From: Planctomycetota bacterium
GTDB lineage: Bacteria > Planctomycetota > UBA1135 > GCA-002686595
Direction of reading: 5' to 3'
Assembly (NCBI GenBank): GCA_029250885.1
Contig: JAQXEK010000058.1
Coordinates: 62,001-126,000, forward strand
DNA length: 64,000 nucleotides
The notes under the pieces were generated by a model. That model had not been told where the DNA came from, made no database searches, and saw only the letters and a list, made by a program, of their open reading frames with translations. Positions 42,425 to 51,434 of the stretch are shown piece after piece (within the stretch, counting starts at the first letter, position 1; every line of letters begins with the position of its first letter). Both the position numbers and the translations under genes were made by a program.

Positions 42425-42582
42425 TTTTACAGCATAGGCTATCCATGCCTTCCTTGGCGAGATTGCAAGGCGCGTGACCTCGGCACTTGCCATGGACTAG
42501 AGGTGTAGTCGCGCTCGCAAATCATCCTCAGCCGGCCCGTTTTCCAGCTCTCCGCTAGTCACCGTCTCTACCCTTCCAGCCC

Positions 42583-43578
42583 GTGCACTTCGCTTTCCGT
42601 CCGCTCTTAGCCTGTGTGCTGCTGCTTGCTAGTTGCTCCTCCGGCCAAAGTTTGCACCTCGAGAATGACATGGGCACCCTTAAAGAGGACTACAACCACG
42701 GCACCGAGTTCAGCTGGAGCACACCCTTGGCCGAAGCGGACTTCATGGCGGCGGGGCTGGCCAACTCCACACTTGCTCGAACCTTGGCGGTAGATGGCGA
42801 TGAGCCCGTCGTCACCTACCATGTTGGCCAGTACTTTTACACGCCCATCGACATCGAGACGCCTGCCCTGCAGGTAAGAGACCGCCCCTTTGGAGCTTGG
42901 CTCTTTGCGGGCCTAGACATCGAGACACTCAAGCTCGACTCCGTGGATACAAATCGAAGTGACCAGTACAGTTCCGTAGGCCTGAGCCTCGGGACCGTGG
43001 GACCCTCGGCCCTCGGCGAGCAAGTCCACACGGACTGGCATAAGCTCTTCGGCTTGACCACGCCAGGAGGTTGGCAGCATCAACTTAGGGACGAGCCTAC
43101 GCTCCAGGCTAGGCTCGACCGAGCTTGGCGGCTGGACTTCCGCCAGCTCTCCGGGCCCGATGAAAAGCGACCGTGGCAGTCCGATGCGGACGTGGCCTGG
43201 GGGGTTAGCCTGGGCAACGTCCGTACCGAGGCGCGTATCGGGAGCCGGCTGCGGCTCGGCCAGAACCTAGACCGCAGCTTTGGTGCCCAATCCACGTTAG
43301 GCCTGCACCGTGCCGACAGTGGATTGGGTGCCATCGAGTGGGAGCTCTTTGCCTCGGGCGAGGCGCGGCTCGTTGGCCGGGACATCTTCCTCGACGGGAA
43401 CACCTTCAAGAGCAGCCACAGCGTCAACAAGCATCCCTTGGTCGCGGATATCGGCGCGGGGATCACGGCACGTATCGGCGGGCTTTCGATCACCTTAGGG
43501 CACTTCTTGCGCACACGGGAGTTCGACGCCCAGGATGATCCCATCACGCTTTGGACCTTGGATATTCGGAGCCTCTAA
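42583..43578 (+). CDS. LpxR-family outer-membrane lipid A 3'-O-deacylase-like protein
   Basis: A 331-residue beta-barrel-like protein starting at GTG 42583 with a signal containing lipobox-like LASC. LpxR family (DUF2219) features are present: LHLENDMG with Asn28/Asp29, DRPFGAWLFAG, GTVGPSALGEQVHTDWHKLFG with His153 in the expected catalytic position, and PGGWQHQLRDEP. Salmonella LpxR removes the 3'-acyloxyacyl chain of lipid A and needs calcium. The presence here implies lipid A-type LPS in the outer membrane. If the cysteine is lipidated the topology would be unusual. Co-directional with the SDR gene 4 bases downstream. Confidence 0.85.
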   Translation: MHFAFRPLLACVLLLASCSSGQSLHLENDMGTLKEDYNHGTEFSWSTPLAEADFMAAGLANSTLARTLAVDGDEPVVTYHVGQYFYTPIDIETPALQVRDRPFGAWLFAGLDIETLKLDSVDTNRSDQYSSVGLSLGTVGPSALGEQVHTDWHKLFGLTTPGGWQHQLRDEPTLQARLDRAWRLDFRQLSGPDEKRPWQSDADVAWGVSLGNVRTEARIGSRLRLGQNLDRSFGAQSTLGLHRADSGLGAIEWELFASGEARLVGRDIFLDGNTFKSSHSVNKHPLVADIGAGITARIGGLSITLGHFLRTREFDAQDDPITLWTLDIRSL

Positions 43579-43582
43579 AACA

Positions 43583-44296
43583 ATGGGCAATCAGCGAGCG
43601 CTCTTGATTGGGAACTCCGATGGCATCGGTCTAGGCTTCACCAAGCACTTGATCCAAGCGGGTTGGTCCGTGACGGGAATCTCCCGCAGCGCACTGGACG
43701 GCGCTCAACTCCCAAATGAGCCGGGAGACTACAACCACACGATCTGCAACGTGTTAGATCCTGGGTTTAGGCAGTGCCTCACGACTGCTTGGGCCAAGCA
43801 GGGCCCCTTTGACCTGGTGGTGCACCTCGTCGGTGTGGGCTATGGCCTGGAAAGGGACGACTTTGGTCGGGAAGCCGAGACCTTCCGCGCAAACTTGGTC
43901 AGCCTGGTGGAGACGGTGGAGGTCGTGATGCCGGAGTTTCTCGCCATGGGCCACGGACACCTCATGGGGCTATCATCTATCGCCGACGACATCCTGATGG
44001 CAGAGGCACCAAGCTATGGAGCTTCTAAGGCGGGCTATTCCACGTACCTAAACAGCCTAGCCTTTAGGTCAAAGAAGCGCGGGGTCTCGGTGACGAATGT
44101 GCGCTTCGGATTTGTCGACACGAAGATGGCAAAGGGCGCTCATAGACCCTTCATGATCTCAGTGGATCGAGCGGCCAAGGTCCTGATGCGCTGTGTCCAC
44201 AAGCGCCCCATGCAGATGACCTATCCCAAGACGATGGGAGCCGTCATCCGAGTTCTCCGCCGCTTGCAGAGCTTGAGGATCTGGCTTGGGGGCTAG
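43583..44296 (+). CDS. Short-chain dehydrogenase/reductase
   Basis: A 237-residue Rossmann-fold SDR. The cofactor motif reads GNSDGIGLG (variant of TGxxxGIG), the catalytic Ser is in LSSIADD, and the Tyr-Lys pair is in SYGASKAGY. The start is ATG 43583, 4 bases after the LpxR stop. A variant first glycine (GN) and LVGVGYG in place of NNAG are noteworthy departures. Substrate unknown; operon with the LpxR-type gene suggests a lipid or envelope role but this is weak. Confidence 0.87.
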   Translation: MGNQRALLIGNSDGIGLGFTKHLIQAGWSVTGISRSALDGAQLPNEPGDYNHTICNVLDPGFRQCLTTAWAKQGPFDLVVHLVGVGYGLERDDFGREAETFRANLVSLVETVEVVMPEFLAMGHGHLMGLSSIADDILMAEAPSYGASKAGYSTYLNSLAFRSKKRGVSVTNVRFGFVDTKMAKGAHRPFMISVDRAAKVLMRCVHKRPMQMTYPKTMGAVIRVLRRLQSLRIWLGG

Positions 44297-44445
44297 GTAC
44301 GGAACGCCAGCCAGGTACCCTCGGACCATATAAACTCAACACGGTTGACGAGCCTAGCCAGGGTAACCGGATCGGAACACATCACGTGGACAGCGGTGCG
44401 CCCCTGTGCCACACCTTGCCAATCTGAGTCCTGTAGAACGGGCAT
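44293..44445 (-). CDS. Possible small protein convergent with the SDR gene
   Basis: A 50-codon frame from ATG 44445 whose TAG stop overlaps the SDR stop in the palindrome CTAG, exactly as for the radical SAM/kinase pair. The composition is protein-like (CSDPVTLARLVNRVEFIWSEG) but third-position GC is only moderate and no family is recognised. It may be a small gene or chance. Confidence 0.25.
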   Translation of the reverse strand: MPVLQDSDWQGVAQGRTAVHVMCSDPVTLARLVNRVEFIWSEGTWLAFRT

Positions 44446-44716
44446 AGTGTGGTGATCTTTAGCTCCTCGGCTGGGCAAGATGACGGGCAACGGGGCACAG
44501 AAAACGGTCGGGAATCTTGTGCGTGATCAACAATCATCGTGGTCAAAATTGCGGCCTTGCACACGGGGGGGCGTAGACGGCCACGTGCCGGAAGGCATGC
44601 TTGTTGTTGTCGCATACCCGCACCTTCGGTGGATCGCAATCCGGGCGGGTATCCAAGCAGCCGACATGCAAAACCCTCGGGATCTGCACTCAACTTAAGC
44701 GGCACTAAATCGACAA
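44297..44716. other. 420-base gap; one structured element
   Basis: Apart from the possible 50-codon frame ending at 44293, no gene is supported. The interval contains a cluster of nested inverted repeats (44595-44669), reported as a candidate structured RNA or DNA element. Confidence 0.45.
44595..44669. other. Candidate three-way-junction structure (ncRNA or recombination site)
   Basis: Nested pairings: GCATG (44595-44599) with CATGC (44665-44669); CTTG with CAAG; ATACCCGC (44614-44621) with GCGGGTAT (44645-44652); inside are two small hairpins, ACC-TTC-GGT and GGAT-CGCA-ATCC. A three-way junction with an 8-bp central stem results. No T-run or known riboswitch motif follows. No homologues could be checked. 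Confidence 0.3.
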
Positions 44717-45877
44717 CTAACTGTCCCCTAAGTTGCGTTCTGCCTCCGGACTTGCGTCCACAGCTGTATCCGCCGACTTGAGAGGAGTTTTAAGAGTGAT
44801 GGCTTCCAGATCGTTATCGATCTCAGCTTCGAGGGCGGCGGCCTCGGCGTCAATCGCCTCGAGATCAAGCCTGTCAGGACGGTCCATCCGACGCATTACG
44901 AAGTGGGCAAACATGCCAACAGAGACCACGTTGAAGAGCTGTACAAAGTGCACGGCAAGTCCAACGGCAAAGGCTCGAGATTGCTCTACACCGAGAATTT
45001 TAAAGCCGGTAACCCAACCAAGCTCTTGGGTTCCAGCGCCTGCCGCACCGTTGATTGGCAGCAGGTTCGCGAGCATCGCCAGGCTCGACCCGAAGACGGC
45101 CTCGGGGAAACTCAGACGGTGCTCCCAGTCCAGGTCGATGTCCATGCCCCGGGCGAGGATCGCGTAGAAGGCAAAGATGAAGAACCAGACGGGGATCGTG
45201 AGGAGAACAGCCTTGATCACGCTGTGGTCTCGACCCGCTCGTCGCATGGCGTGGGCGATCTGGGTCACCTTCTCGATGATCTTCTCGCCGAGCTCCCAGT
45301 GGTGCAGTCTCGAAAAGCGCAACAACTTTGAGAGTAGATGAACCAAGAGATCGCCGCGCATGGCGAGCACCACAAGCAGGACGCCGATGATGCCGAGGGG
45401 CGAGACGTACTGAGCCACCTCGTCGAATCGACCAAAGGTGCCGGTGGTACCTAGGTACCAGACTGCTATGGAGACCGAGCTCGCGAGTACGGCGGCGTCC
45501 AGCAGTCTTGACACAACTAGGGACGCGATACCCGGCGCACTCGGCACCCCGCAATAGCGACGCACGTAGACTATCCAGCTGGCCTCGCCGGTCTTGGCAG
45601 GCAGCAGATAGGTCGCCATGTTATGAGCGCCCCCCAATACCCAGACCTTGCGATATTGTGGCCGGATCGGCTTCGGGATCAGCACCCAAAAGCGCATGGC
45701 GCGAAGGGAGTAGGTGCAGAGATGACAGGCCAGCGCCGCTAGGTAGGTCCACGGCGAGAGCGAGCGCAAGGTCGCCCAGAGCTCTTTAAATGGAGTCCCT
45801 GTGAACCACATCATCCCCGCCAAAACGGCGACGGAGATGGCAATCGAGAGCACGATTCGTAGGGCGGTCTTCTTCAA
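44717..45877 (-). CDS. Flippase-like membrane protein (UPF0104/lysylphosphatidylglycerol synthase TM family)
   Basis: A 386-residue polytopic protein with about eight membrane helices. Family motifs include HLCTYSLRAMRFWVLI, NMATYLLPAKTGEASWIVYVRR, IASLVVSRLLDA and LLPINGAAGAGTQELGW. It matches the 'flippase-like domain' (LPG synthase TM region) without the soluble transferase domain. A ~50-residue acidic C-terminal tail (LEAIDAEAAALEAEIDNDLE) is predicted to be helical and cytoplasmic. Role probably in lipid or lipid-linked intermediate transport; substrate unknown. Confidence 0.85.
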   Translation of the reverse strand: MKKTALRIVLSIAISVAVLAGMMWFTGTPFKELWATLRSLSPWTYLAALACHLCTYSLRAMRFWVLIPKPIRPQYRKVWVLGGAHNMATYLLPAKTGEASWIVYVRRYCGVPSAPGIASLVVSRLLDAAVLASSVSIAVWYLGTTGTFGRFDEVAQYVSPLGIIGVLLVVLAMRGDLLVHLLSKLLRFSRLHHWELGEKIIEKVTQIAHAMRRAGRDHSVIKAVLLTIPVWFFIFAFYAILARGMDIDLDWEHRLSFPEAVFGSSLAMLANLLPINGAAGAGTQELGWVTGFKILGVEQSRAFAVGLAVHFVQLFNVVSVGMFAHFVMRRMDRPDRLDLEAIDAEAAALEAEIDNDLEAITLKTPLKSADTAVDASPEAERNLGDS

Positions 45878-46301
45878 TGTGCCTAGAGGCTACCCCATTC
45901 GGACACCCTAGCGGAACCAAAGAAGAGCTCCAGAGGGGCTTTTCGAAACCCTGGGGTCAGTTCGTTAGGGACGTGCTCGAAGACACATCCTGGCCATCCA
46001 CAATCTCGAAGGTCAGTTCCTTAGAACCTCGCCTTCGAACACAAATTTTGCCCGCCAGTTTTGCGGTGCCAAAAGCTGTCAGGAAGTTCCCAACGCTCAT
46101 GGTGAAGGTTCTCCGTCGTGCCTTCCTCACAGCCGCTACTCCAACGTCAAATAGTCGGCGTGGGCAAGGTGTCGTCTTCGTAGAAGAGGTCCACCGTAAA
46201 CTGGACGTCGAAGGGAGGTCTAGATCCGGTCTATTCCAAAAGTCCCGATTGACCAACTGCTTTCGCGTCCCGTAAGCGCAACGACAATCTACCGAGGCAG
46301 C
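45878..46301. other. 424-base gap, no convincing gene
   Basis: A minus-strand frame (45957-46256, 99 codons, TGA stop) covers much of it; its last ~47 codons look mildly protein-like but match no family, and the TGA stop is atypical here. Overlapping plus-strand frame is no better. It could be a decayed gene. Confidence 0.4.
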
Positions 46302-48491
46302 TTAGGGAAAGCGGACGTAGGTGCCGCCGGAGTCTTCGGCAAGCCACTCAAGGACTTGGAGGCTTCCGCCTATGGCGATGGAGTGGATTTTGACTTCGCG
46401 GTTCTTGTTCCACTTAGCGACTTCGGAGCGGATGCCCGAGGAGTCTTGGATACGTCCAACGGAAGGTTCGCCGTCGGACAGAATGAAGATCGTGTCGACT
46501 TGGGTGTCTTCAAAGACGAACTCTAGGGAGCCGAACAGATTGGTGCCTCCGCCGGCGCCGAGCTTTGAGACGAAGCTCTTGGCGTCCACGAGGGCTTCAG
46601 GGGTCCACTGGACAATGTCCTTGGAGTAGGGAGCCACGTCCGAGGAGAAGGGCACGATATTGAAGAAGCTCTCCTGGGAGAGCTGGTCGAGGCACTTGTT
46701 GAGTTCACGGGTCGCTAGGTTCATGCGCGGCTCGCCCTTGGCGCCGATGTATTTGCCGCGGGTGAGTTCGCTCATGGAACCGGACACATCGATGATGAAC
46801 ACGACGCGCTCGGAGTCAATCTGGATACCGAAGAAGCGCGCAGAGGTCAGCTCCTTAAGCTTACGGATCTCGCGCTCTTCGATCCGGAGCTTGAGCTTGG
46901 ACTCGGTAATCATCTTGTAGTCGTCACCGCCCTTGTCTTCCCACCAGGCTTTCCAGGGCTGGTAGCGCGAGCCATACAGCTCACCAGTCATGCGGAAGAG
47001 GCTAGCGCCGAACTCGACCTTCATGCGGCCGGTCTGGATCTCCATTCGTGCGATCACCTCGCCCACGGCCGAGCCGATGCCCATCTTCTCGATGCACTTT
47101 AAGGACACGAGACGAGTGGACCAGAGCTCGTGATCAAGGGCCGCTACGATGGTGGGGAGCTGGGACTTGCCGTACTCGGAAAGCATCACCAGGGCCGTGT
47201 TGCGCATCTCTGGCTCGCCGGTGTCGATGTAGCCCTTAAGCTGGGAGCGCCAGGCCTCACCGCCTTGGAACTTGCCGAGGGCTGACAGCAGGATTGATCG
47301 CTCGAGGCTCGTCTCGGCTTCATCGAAGAGCTCCTTTACTGCCTCCTCGACCTCCTCGTAGTTGTGGGCGATGGCGAAGTCCACCGCGGCTTCGACGACC
47401 TCGCGATCCTTGTCCTTGAACATCTTGATCGTGGGCTTCTGGAGCTTCTCGCTGTCGAGATTCGCCGCCGCACGCAAGTGGAAGAGCTTATCGGGAGACT
47501 TGCCCTTGCCAAAGCCCTTGAGGATTAGCTTGGCGATGTCCTCGTCGTTGCTTGCGTCTGCAAGTAGCTCGGCGACGTTCATGCGAAGTGCGCCCGGGGT
47601 GATGGACTTCGTAGCCTCCTTGATCGCCGCCTTGGCGAACTTGGCGCCCTCCAGGTCGAGCAGAATCTTGGCGGCCGCGGCGCGGTTCTGCCAGCGCTCG
47701 TTGTTGTCGTCAAAGACCTCGGCGGCGCGCTTGTCGATCTTCTTCTCGCCGCGGCTGTAGAGCTCCTCGACGGCACGAATCCGAATCGAACCCAAGACGT
47801 CCTCGGCAGCGACCTGGAGCTCCTTCAACTCTAACTTGCCGGCGATCGCGTCGAAGGCGATCGTTCGCAGACGATTGAGCGGCGCCGGCCCCTGGTCCTC
47901 TTCGCCCTTCTTCTTTTTCTTCTCCACGGGCTCGATGCCCACGCCGTACTTATAGATGCGCCTGTACCAAAAGTCGTCATCGGCCTCGCGCATGCTCACA
48001 TGGGCCTCGAGGGACTCGTAGCGAATCTCGTCCTCGGCGTTCGAGTCGACGATCATGCGCAGGTAGGGCGCGCCGTGCTCGCGGCAACCGGTCAGACCTT
48101 CCAACGCCGCCTTGCGCAGCTCCAGCATCTTGTTGCCTACCGCTTCGCTCATTAGCAGCTGAAGGGCGTCCCCATCACAACCTTCCACACGATCATAGTC
48201 AGGCAGCACCACAAGAATCGATCGGCGAATGTAAGCACTAGGCGTCGTCCCGTAGAGGTCGAGTAGAGCGTCGAGGGCCTTGCGGTTTTTAAATGCAGAG
48301 ACCTTTTTTACGTCCTCAATCTCAGCCAGAGTGCCCTTTCCCTTTAGCTCGTCAATGGCCTCGTCGAGGTCGTCCAATACCGGCATGGTCACTGCGCGCG
48401 GCTGGCTGGGGCCAGCCTCGGAGGTCGCGACAAAGAGCAGCAAAGAGGAGGCGGCGAGGAGGCTCGCGAACAAAACTTTGGAAAGGGTCAT
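46302..48491 (-). CDS. Exported HEAT-repeat/von Willebrand factor A protein
   Basis: A 729-residue exported protein with signal MTLSKVLFASLLAASSLLLF. The N-terminal ~520 residues are alpha-solenoid with HEAT-like repeats (ALDALLDLYG, RRSILVVLPDYD, RKAALEGLTG, RNTALVMLSEYG) and a Lys-rich loop (EKKKKKGEE). The C-terminal VWA domain has an intact MIDAS: VFIIDVSGSMS, the Thr in GGGTNLFGS and the Asp in ILSDGEPS. Such proteins are usual in planctomycetes; they probably bind protein partners in a metal-dependent way. No AAA+ partner is adjacent. Confidence 0.87.
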   Translation of the reverse strand: MTLSKVLFASLLAASSLLLFVATSEAGPSQPRAVTMPVLDDLDEAIDELKGKGTLAEIEDVKKVSAFKNRKALDALLDLYGTTPSAYIRRSILVVLPDYDRVEGCDGDALQLLMSEAVGNKMLELRKAALEGLTGCREHGAPYLRMIVDSNAEDEIRYESLEAHVSMREADDDFWYRRIYKYGVGIEPVEKKKKKGEEDQGPAPLNRLRTIAFDAIAGKLELKELQVAAEDVLGSIRIRAVEELYSRGEKKIDKRAAEVFDDNNERWQNRAAAAKILLDLEGAKFAKAAIKEATKSITPGALRMNVAELLADASNDEDIAKLILKGFGKGKSPDKLFHLRAAANLDSEKLQKPTIKMFKDKDREVVEAAVDFAIAHNYEEVEEAVKELFDEAETSLERSILLSALGKFQGGEAWRSQLKGYIDTGEPEMRNTALVMLSEYGKSQLPTIVAALDHELWSTRLVSLKCIEKMGIGSAVGEVIARMEIQTGRMKVEFGASLFRMTGELYGSRYQPWKAWWEDKGGDDYKMITESKLKLRIEEREIRKLKELTSARFFGIQIDSERVVFIIDVSGSMSELTRGKYIGAKGEPRMNLATRELNKCLDQLSQESFFNIVPFSSDVAPYSKDIVQWTPEALVDAKSFVSKLGAGGGTNLFGSLEFVFEDTQVDTIFILSDGEPSVGRIQDSSGIRSEVAKWNKNREVKIHSIAIGGSLQVLEWLAEDSGGTYVRFP

Positions 48492-48653
48492 GGCGGATTC
48501 GTCGAGGTGTAAAAAACCGCACTAGTTGCGCGGGAGAGCGGACTTCGGGCAGTTCAGGGCTTGTGTCCCCCACAGGTTATCAACTAATCGACAACTTCCG
48601 CCGATACTGGCGGGGTCCAGGGGGATAACTCCCAGACCAGACTTAGAAAGCCC

Positions 48654-49115
48654 ATGATCAGCATCAATACCCACACTGACCAAGCCGGTCACCCCAAAGT
48701 CGGCGAGGCCCTGCTCTCCCCCGAAAACTCCAGGCGCATCCTTTATAAGCTCCGCGACCTCAACTTGCTCGCCGAGCGCATGCGCCTTGACGACGGTCGC
48801 CGCATCGACATGCTCGGCTGCTTGCACCCGGATGCACCGATCAACGGCAAGGTCTACTACCGCCTTGGGGTGGGCGACCACTCGGACGTCATCCTTGGCA
48901 TCGATATTAAGGACAGCCGACTGCACCTAACCATCAGCACTACGGAGACCGGCATCCCAAGCCGCAGCCGCTACCTGCCCATGACCTTAGACCAGGCGGG
49001 CCGAGCGAGGAGCGCCCAGATCGGCACGACCCTAGACCCGAACTCAGCCGACCGTGCGGAGTTACAAGCCTTCCTCCAAGAGTTGGTACTGGCCTGCCTT
49101 CCGGCCTCGAACTGA
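48654..49115 (+). CDS. Conserved-looking small protein, unknown function
   Basis: A 153-residue soluble protein without signal peptide. It contains ENSRRILYKLRDLNLLAERMRLDDGRRIDML and VYYRLGVGDHSDVILGIDIKDSRLHLTISTTE, an alpha/beta pattern I do not recognise. Coding character is good and a bidirectional terminator follows. It is one of the few genes here ending in TGA outside an overlap. Confidence 0.6.
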   Translation: MISINTHTDQAGHPKVGEALLSPENSRRILYKLRDLNLLAERMRLDDGRRIDMLGCLHPDAPINGKVYYRLGVGDHSDVILGIDIKDSRLHLTISTTETGIPSRSRYLPMTLDQAGRARSAQIGTTLDPNSADRAELQAFLQELVLACLPASN

Positions 49116-49122
49116 CCCCACG

Positions 49123-49157
49123 AAAAAAGGCGCCCCAACATGGGACGCCCTCTTTTT
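49123..49157. terminator. Bidirectional terminator between convergent genes
   Basis: Stem GGCGCCCC/GGGACGCC (49129-49136 and 49142-49149, one mismatch) with A-run on the left (49123-49128) and T-run on the right (49153-49157). Serves the gene ending at 49115 (+) and the GT2 gene ending at 49176 (-). Confidence 0.75.
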
Positions 49158-49175
49158 ACTGCGCGCTTGAGGTTC

Positions 49176-50105
49176 TTACCTAAGGCGCGCTTTCTTTTCG
49201 ATCAGGTCCGCCAAGAGTCCCACGGAGAGGATCTGAATGAAGGCCACGAAGAGCAGTACGGTCTTGTCGCTTAGGTTGGGCTGCTCGACTAGGAACAGGT
49301 CATTGACGATGGTAGCCACCAACCCGAAGAAGAGCAGAGTCGCGATGGGATAGAACACCTTCAACGGGTTGAAGTAGACCACCGTGCGGATGATCAACGC
49401 GATGAACAGGGCCGTGTCCGCGATAGGGCGAATCTTTGAATTGCCCGAGCGGTGGGCGTAGTCGATCTCGATGTAGTCGGTGCGGTGATTGTTCGTAAGG
49501 GACGCGAGGGTAATCGTCGTGGTGAAGCTAAACCCGTTCGGCAGGATCGGCTTGTAAGCCAGCACATGTTCGCGCTGAAATGCGCGCAGGCCCGAGTTCA
49601 AGTCAGGGATGCGCGATCCAGCCAAGAACGAGGCGAGGTGGCGTAGTGCCGCCTTCGCAGGACGGCGAATTAGGGGGATATGAACGTTCTCTCCGACGCG
49701 AGCACCCACGGCCATCTCTGCACCGTCGTCTACGCAGTCGAGCAGGTCGCGGATGCGATCCTCGGGATAGGTGCCATCCGCATCCGTAATCACGACGATG
49801 TCGTTCTTGGCTTGGCCAAAGCCCGTCTTTAGGGCCGCACCATAGCCAAGGTTGCGCTTGTGGGTGACCACGCGCAGCTCGTCGTATTTCGCCTCGGCCT
49901 CGGCAAGCTTGGCTGCGGTCGCGTCCGTGGAACCGTCGTTGACCGCTAGGATCTCCTTGGGCGCACCGATGTCTAGGGCCGCCAGGCGCTCCATCACGCC
50001 AGAGACGCCGTTTTCCTCATTATATACAGGGATCACGATGCTAACGCCGTCCCGGGAGTGAGGGGTGTCGGTGATCAGGCCTTCGATTTCGTTGATGGAG
50101 GTCAT
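49176..50105 (-). CDS. GT2 glycosyltransferase with C-terminal membrane helices (DPM1-like)
   Basis: A 309-residue enzyme. GT-A motifs: SIVIPVYNEENGVSGVMERL, VNDGSTDATAAKLAE, metal-binding DADGTYPED and DLNSGLRAFQRE. Two or three C-terminal membrane helices (~225-305) anchor it in the inner membrane, as in polyprenyl-phosphate sugar synthases of the DPMS/GtrB type. It likely makes a lipid-linked sugar for envelope glycosylation. It lies 32 bases after mutY on the same strand and may be co-transcribed. Confidence 0.9.
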   Translation of the reverse strand: MTSINEIEGLITDTPHSRDGVSIVIPVYNEENGVSGVMERLAALDIGAPKEILAVNDGSTDATAAKLAEAEAKYDELRVVTHKRNLGYGAALKTGFGQAKNDIVVITDADGTYPEDRIRDLLDCVDDGAEMAVGARVGENVHIPLIRRPAKAALRHLASFLAGSRIPDLNSGLRAFQREHVLAYKPILPNGFSFTTTITLASLTNNHRTDYIEIDYAHRSGNSKIRPIADTALFIALIIRTVVYFNPLKVFYPIATLLFFGLVATIVNDLFLVEQPNLSDKTVLLFVAFIQILSVGLLADLIEKKARLR

Positions 50106-50137
50106 TGGGTTTGGACTGGGGGCCGGATGGCGAAGCG

Positions 50138-51394
50138 CTAGTCTAGGACAGCAAGGATCTTGGCGGAGAGGCCGGTCAAGGGCAAGGGTGCTGGGCTGCT
50201 TTGGCCCTGGGAGCCCGCTAGGTGTCCCCTGGGCACCGTATCATAAGGGGTATTAGGCCCGATGTCGGTGGTCTTTGCTGTGAAGTAGCGCACCTGGCAG
50301 GTGATGCGGTGGCAGGTAATGGAGTGCTTTTGGCTGGGGCGTGGCTCGGCGCTATCCCAGATGGCGTCGAGCTCGGCACCCTCGAAGCACCCTGGCCACA
50401 GGCGCGGCGGCCCGCCATCGTCGGCGACCTCACGGGTCGGGAACTCCCACATATTTGCCATGCGACCCTCGCCCGAGCGCCTCTGCATCAGCAGGCCGTC
50501 CGGCGTCTCGACCACGAGCACCTCGAGAGTGACAAGAACCGGGGGCGCGGCCTTCTTTACCAAGGGTAGCTCGGCTGTTCGCCCGGTAGCGAAGGCCGCG
50601 CAGTGGCCTTGGACGGGGCACTCGCCACAGCACGGGCCGCTGCTGCTGGATTTGGTCGAACGCGTCGGTGCGCAAAGGGTCGCGCCGAGCTCCATCAAGG
50701 CCTGGTTCCAGGTGCCCGGGCCGTGGTCCGCCGACATGGCGCCGGCGGCATCGCGGCTGGCAAGGGAGCGTTTGTCCTTGGCCCGAATGGCGGCCGGCAA
50801 GGCACTTGGAACCAGTCGTGTGGCCGCAGCCCATAGAGCGCGGTTCGCCTGGCTGCTGGCCGGCTGGTGCTCGAGCGCAAAGAGCCGCGAGAAGACCCGC
50901 GCCACGTTCCCATCCACCAAGGGCGCAGACTCGCCAAAGGCAATCGAGCGCACTGCGCCCGTGGTATAGGGGCCGAACCCCGGCAGGGCCTGCAGGCCGG
51001 CTTGGTCCCGGGGCAGCTGCCCGCCGAGTTCCTGAACGACGATCTTGGCGGCCGCATGGAGAGCGCGAGCACGGCGGTAGTACCCCAGGCCGCTCCACAG
51101 GGCAACGACCAAATCTTCGTCCGCCGCGGCCAGATCCTCCATCGTGGGCAGAGCATCGAGAAAGCGCTCCCAGTAGCCGAGCACGGCCTCGACCCGGGTC
51201 TGCTGTAGCATGACCTCGCTCAGCCAGATGGCGTAGGGGTCCCGGGTGCGGCGCCAGGGCAGATCGCGGCGGTTGGCCAGGTACCAGGTAATCAGGTCGC
51301 GCCGCAAGGCCTTGTCGGCAGCGGTCTGTGGCGGGGTTCCAGTGCTCTTCAAGGGGGAAAGTCTAGCGGACCCAACGCGGTCACAGCAGCACAT
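50138..51394 (-). CDS. mutY: A/G-specific adenine DNA glycosylase MutY
   Basis: A 418-residue HhH-GPD glycosylase that removes adenine opposite 8-oxoguanine. SEVMLQQTRV carries the catalytic Glu; LPGFGPYTTGAV is the helix-hairpin-helix and APLVDGNVARVFSRLFAL the catalytic Asp. A C-terminal NUDIX-like 8-oxoG recognition domain follows (DGLLMQRRSGEGRMANMWEFP). The 4Fe-4S loop is unusual: first Cys, then 13 residues to a CC pair, then CxxC and CPVQGHC, where C-x6-C-x2-C-x5-C is standard. About 25 extra residues also precede it. The start at ATG 51394 is uncertain; TTG near 51350 is an alternative. Confidence 0.92.
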   Translation of the reverse strand: MCCCDRVGSARLSPLKSTGTPPQTAADKALRRDLITWYLANRRDLPWRRTRDPYAIWLSEVMLQQTRVEAVLGYWERFLDALPTMEDLAAADEDLVVALWSGLGYYRRARALHAAAKIVVQELGGQLPRDQAGLQALPGFGPYTTGAVRSIAFGESAPLVDGNVARVFSRLFALEHQPASSQANRALWAAATRLVPSALPAAIRAKDKRSLASRDAAGAMSADHGPGTWNQALMELGATLCAPTRSTKSSSSGPCCGECPVQGHCAAFATGRTAELPLVKKAAPPVLVTLEVLVVETPDGLLMQRRSGEGRMANMWEFPTREVADDGGPPRLWPGCFEGAELDAIWDSAEPRPSQKHSITCHRITCQVRYFTAKTTDIGPNTPYDTVPRGHLAGSQGQSSPAPLPLTGLSAKILAVLD

Positions 51395-51434
51395 TCGGGC
51401 TGCCTTTGGGGCCGATCCGCGCTAGACTGCCGCA

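Noticed and set aside
45957-46256. 99-codon minus-strand frame in an otherwise empty gap
   Set aside because: Mildly protein-like only near its end, ends in TGA (rare here) and no family recognised; too weak to annotate as a gene.
48560-48630. TTATCAAC/GGGATAAC words resembling DnaA boxes
   Set aside because: Neither word matches the TTATCCACA consensus well and there is no AT-rich unwinding region or dnaA/dnaN/gidA neighbourhood; not an origin.
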